From: Comamonas sp. GB3 AK4-5
GTDB lineage: Bacteria; Pseudomonadota; Gammaproteobacteria; Burkholderiales; Burkholderiaceae_C
DNA: 64,000 nt
Direction: 5' to 3'
Assembly: GCF_041320665.1 (NCBI RefSeq)
Contig: NZ_CP166730.1
Coordinates: forward strand, 4,588,001 to 4,652,000
A program made the translations under genes and the position numbers. The notes below the pieces were generated by a model. It saw only the letters and a list, made by a program, of their open reading frames with translations. It searched no databases and was not told the DNA's origin. This document shows, in pieces, positions 62,723 through 64,000 of the stretch; the first letter of the stretch is position 1; each line of letters starts with the position of its first letter.

Positions 62723-63121
62723 TCACTCGGCATCAAACGCCGCCTCCAGCCATTGCAGCTGCATGCCTTGCACCAGTACCGCGTCAAAGCGGCAGCGTGG
62801 CAAGCTGGGCTGGCGTGCCAGCCAATGCCTGGCCGCCAGCACAATGCGCCGGCGCTTGGTGGCATCAATGCTGCCACCAGCTCCGCCATAGTCCTGCAGG
62901 CTGCGGCTGCGCACTTCTACAAACACCACCACGCCGTCGCCGGTGCGCAGAATCAGGTCTATCTCGCCACCGCCACGGCCGGGCGTCCGATAATTGCGTG
63001 CTATCAGCCGCCAGCCCCGCGCCTGTGCGTGCTGCAAGGCCGCATCTTCGGCCAGCTGGCCCGGCGTGCGCTGCGCAGCAGCCAACGTCTTTGGCGGCGG
63101 CTTTTTTCCAAGGAAACCCAT
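62723..63121 (-). CDS. yraN: YraN-family (UPF0102) putative endonuclease-fold protein
   Basis: 132 residues. Restriction-endonuclease-like fold with GQLAEDAALQHAQARGWRLI, NYRTPGRGGGEIDLI, VVVFVEVRSRS and the late Lys/Arg region TKRRRIVLAARHWL, the standard UPF0102 pattern with the Asp...ExR residues. Function is not established. Its ATG (63121-63119) shares its first base with the TTG start of rsmI on the other strand. Confidence 0.92.
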   Translation of the reverse strand: MGFLGKKPPPKTLAAAQRTPGQLAEDAALQHAQARGWRLIARNYRTPGRGGGEIDLILRTGDGVVVFVEVRSRSLQDYGGAGGSIDATKRRRIVLAARHWLARQPSLPRCRFDAVLVQGMQLQWLEAAFDAE

Positions 63122-64000
63122 TGAGTGCCTCTTTCGCTCCGGCCCTGAGCGCTGCCCGCGAGGCAGCGGCTGCCCAGAATTATCCGCAGGCCACGCTGTA
63201 CGTGATGGCCACGCCCATCGGCAATCTGGCCGACATCTCGCTGCGTGCCCTGCATGTGCTGCAACTGGTGGACGCGGTGGCCTGCGAGGACACCCGCCAC
63301 ACCCAGGGCATGCTGCGCTCCTATGGCATGGAACGCCCCGGCAGCCAGCTGCTGGCCGTGCACCAGCACAACGAGGCCGAGGCCGCCGCCGGCATCATCG
63401 CCCGGCTGCAGCAAGGCCAGCGCATTGCCTATGTCAGCGATGCCGGCACGCCCGGCGTCAGCGACCCCGGCGCGCGCCTGTGTGCGGCCGTGCAGGCCGC
63501 CGGCCTGCGCTGCATGCCGCTGCCGGGTGCCAGCAGCATCACCAGCGCCATCAGCGTGGCCGGCTGTGTGCCACCCGGGCAAACCGATGGCGGTTTTGTG
63601 TTTGCCGGTTTTTTGCCGACCAAGAATGCGGAACGCCAGGCCGCTGTGCAGCAGTTGGCTGGGGAGCCGCGCTGCACCGTGCTGCTGGAGGCACCCCACC
63701 GCATCCACGAGCTGGCCAAGGCCCTGGCCGTGCTGGGCGAGCGACCGGTGACGCTGGCGCGTGAGATCACCAAGCAGTTTGAGCAGATCAGCACCCATGC
63801 GGCCCAAGACCTGCCGGAGTGGCTGGCGGGCGAGTCCTCCCGCGCCAGGGGCGAGTTTGTGGTGGTGCTACACCCCGTGGCCGTGCAGCAGGACGACGGC
63901 GATGCCGAGCGCGTGCTGCGCCTGTTGCTGGCCGAGCTGCCGACCAAGAGCGCGGTGAAGCTGGCGGCCGACATCAGCGGCGGCAACCGCAACCAGCTCT
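63121..64000 (+). CDS. rsmI: 16S rRNA (cytidine-1402-2'-O)-methyltransferase RsmI, cut by window edge
   Basis: 293 codons are visible before the right edge; the stop lies outside. Modifies C1402 of 16S rRNA in the decoding centre. The TTG at 63121 has AAGGA 7 bases upstream and is the best start; no ATG in frame lies before the conserved text. SAM-dependent tetrapyrrole-methylase fold: YVMATPIGNLADISLRAL, ACEDTRHTQGML, IAYVSDAGTPGVSDPG, PLPGASSITSAIS and EAPHRIHELAKAL. The divergent yraN-diaA-dolP arrangement is the common proteobacterial one. Confidence 0.95.
   Translation, partial: MSASFAPALSAAREAAAAQNYPQATLYVMATPIGNLADISLRALHVLQLVDAVACEDTRHTQGMLRSYGMERPGSQLLAVHQHNEAEAAAGIIARLQQGQRIAYVSDAGTPGVSDPGARLCAAVQAAGLRCMPLPGASSITSAISVAGCVPPGQTDGGFVFAGFLPTKNAERQAAVQQLAGEPRCTVLLEAPHRIHELAKALAVLGERPVTLAREITKQFEQISTHAAQDLPEWLAGESSRARGEFVVVLHPVAVQQDDGDAERVLRLLLAELPTKSAVKLAADISGGNRNQL

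Overview
The window looks like chromosome of a GC-rich betaproteobacterium of the Comamonadaceae (Comamonas-like). The grounds are the class II ribonucleotide reductase with a C-terminal zinc ribbon, the yggS-pilT and rsmI/yraN-diaA-dolP gene orders, the many TonB-dependent receptors, and families of short structured intergenic repeats of the kind seen in that family. The assignment rests on protein character and gene order, not on any search. No rRNA, tRNA, CRISPR array, insertion sequence or phage was found.

Layout. 1-12958: housekeeping and signalling genes: an edge-cut AbrB-type membrane protein, a hemerythrin, nrdJ, a PAS-GGDEF-EAL protein, purU, a GcvA-like regulator, a UvrD-type helicase and a solitary glcD. 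13132-20219: an export operon of the E. coli yhiI-rbbA-yhhJ type preceded by its own outer-membrane factor; two unrelated repeats sit between rbbA and yhhJ. 20227-25812: a class C serine hydrolase, then a leftward operon of aliphatic-sulfonate-type ABC transporter plus TauD-like dioxygenase.

26124-35005 is a type VI secretion vgrG island, all rightward: VgrG spike, DUF4123 loading adaptor, DUF3304 lipoprotein, Tle1-type (DUF2235) lipase effector, a 277-base duplicated slice of vgrG, and three more small lipoproteins, one of them frameshifted at a C6 tract. DNA from about 30200 onward is visibly AT-rich against its neighbours. The likely logic is spike, adaptor, toxin, then a tail of immunity-like lipoproteins left by repeated module exchange. 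This is the most accessory-like part of the window.

35109-50270 concerns metals and the envelope: an OprC-type copper receptor with all four copper ligands, a DUF2946 protein, a siderophore-binding protein divergent from a FepA-like receptor across Fur-like sequences, eptA divergent from a PmrAB-like two-component pair, and a CirA-like receptor behind a Fur box. 50405-57384 holds an FKBP isomerase, a class V aminotransferase, a single-chain acyl-CoA carboxylase (biotin carboxylase, biotin carrier and carboxyltransferase in one protein) and an acyl-CoA ligase; a divergent TetR regulator faces two matching operator-like palindromes. 57549-64000 is core genome again: yggS, pilT, a beta-hydroxyacid dehydrogenase, and dolP-diaA-yraN divergent from rsmI, which runs off the right edge.

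Three interspersed repeat families were found by eye. Family 1 has six copies of about 95-125 bp, each with a hairpin whose stem changes in a compensatory way in most copies; it sits at the 3' end of genes in five of six cases and supplies the stop codon of two of them. Family 2 has two long-stem elements with a shared internal core. Family 3 is a short AT-richer motif that also appears inside one coding linker.
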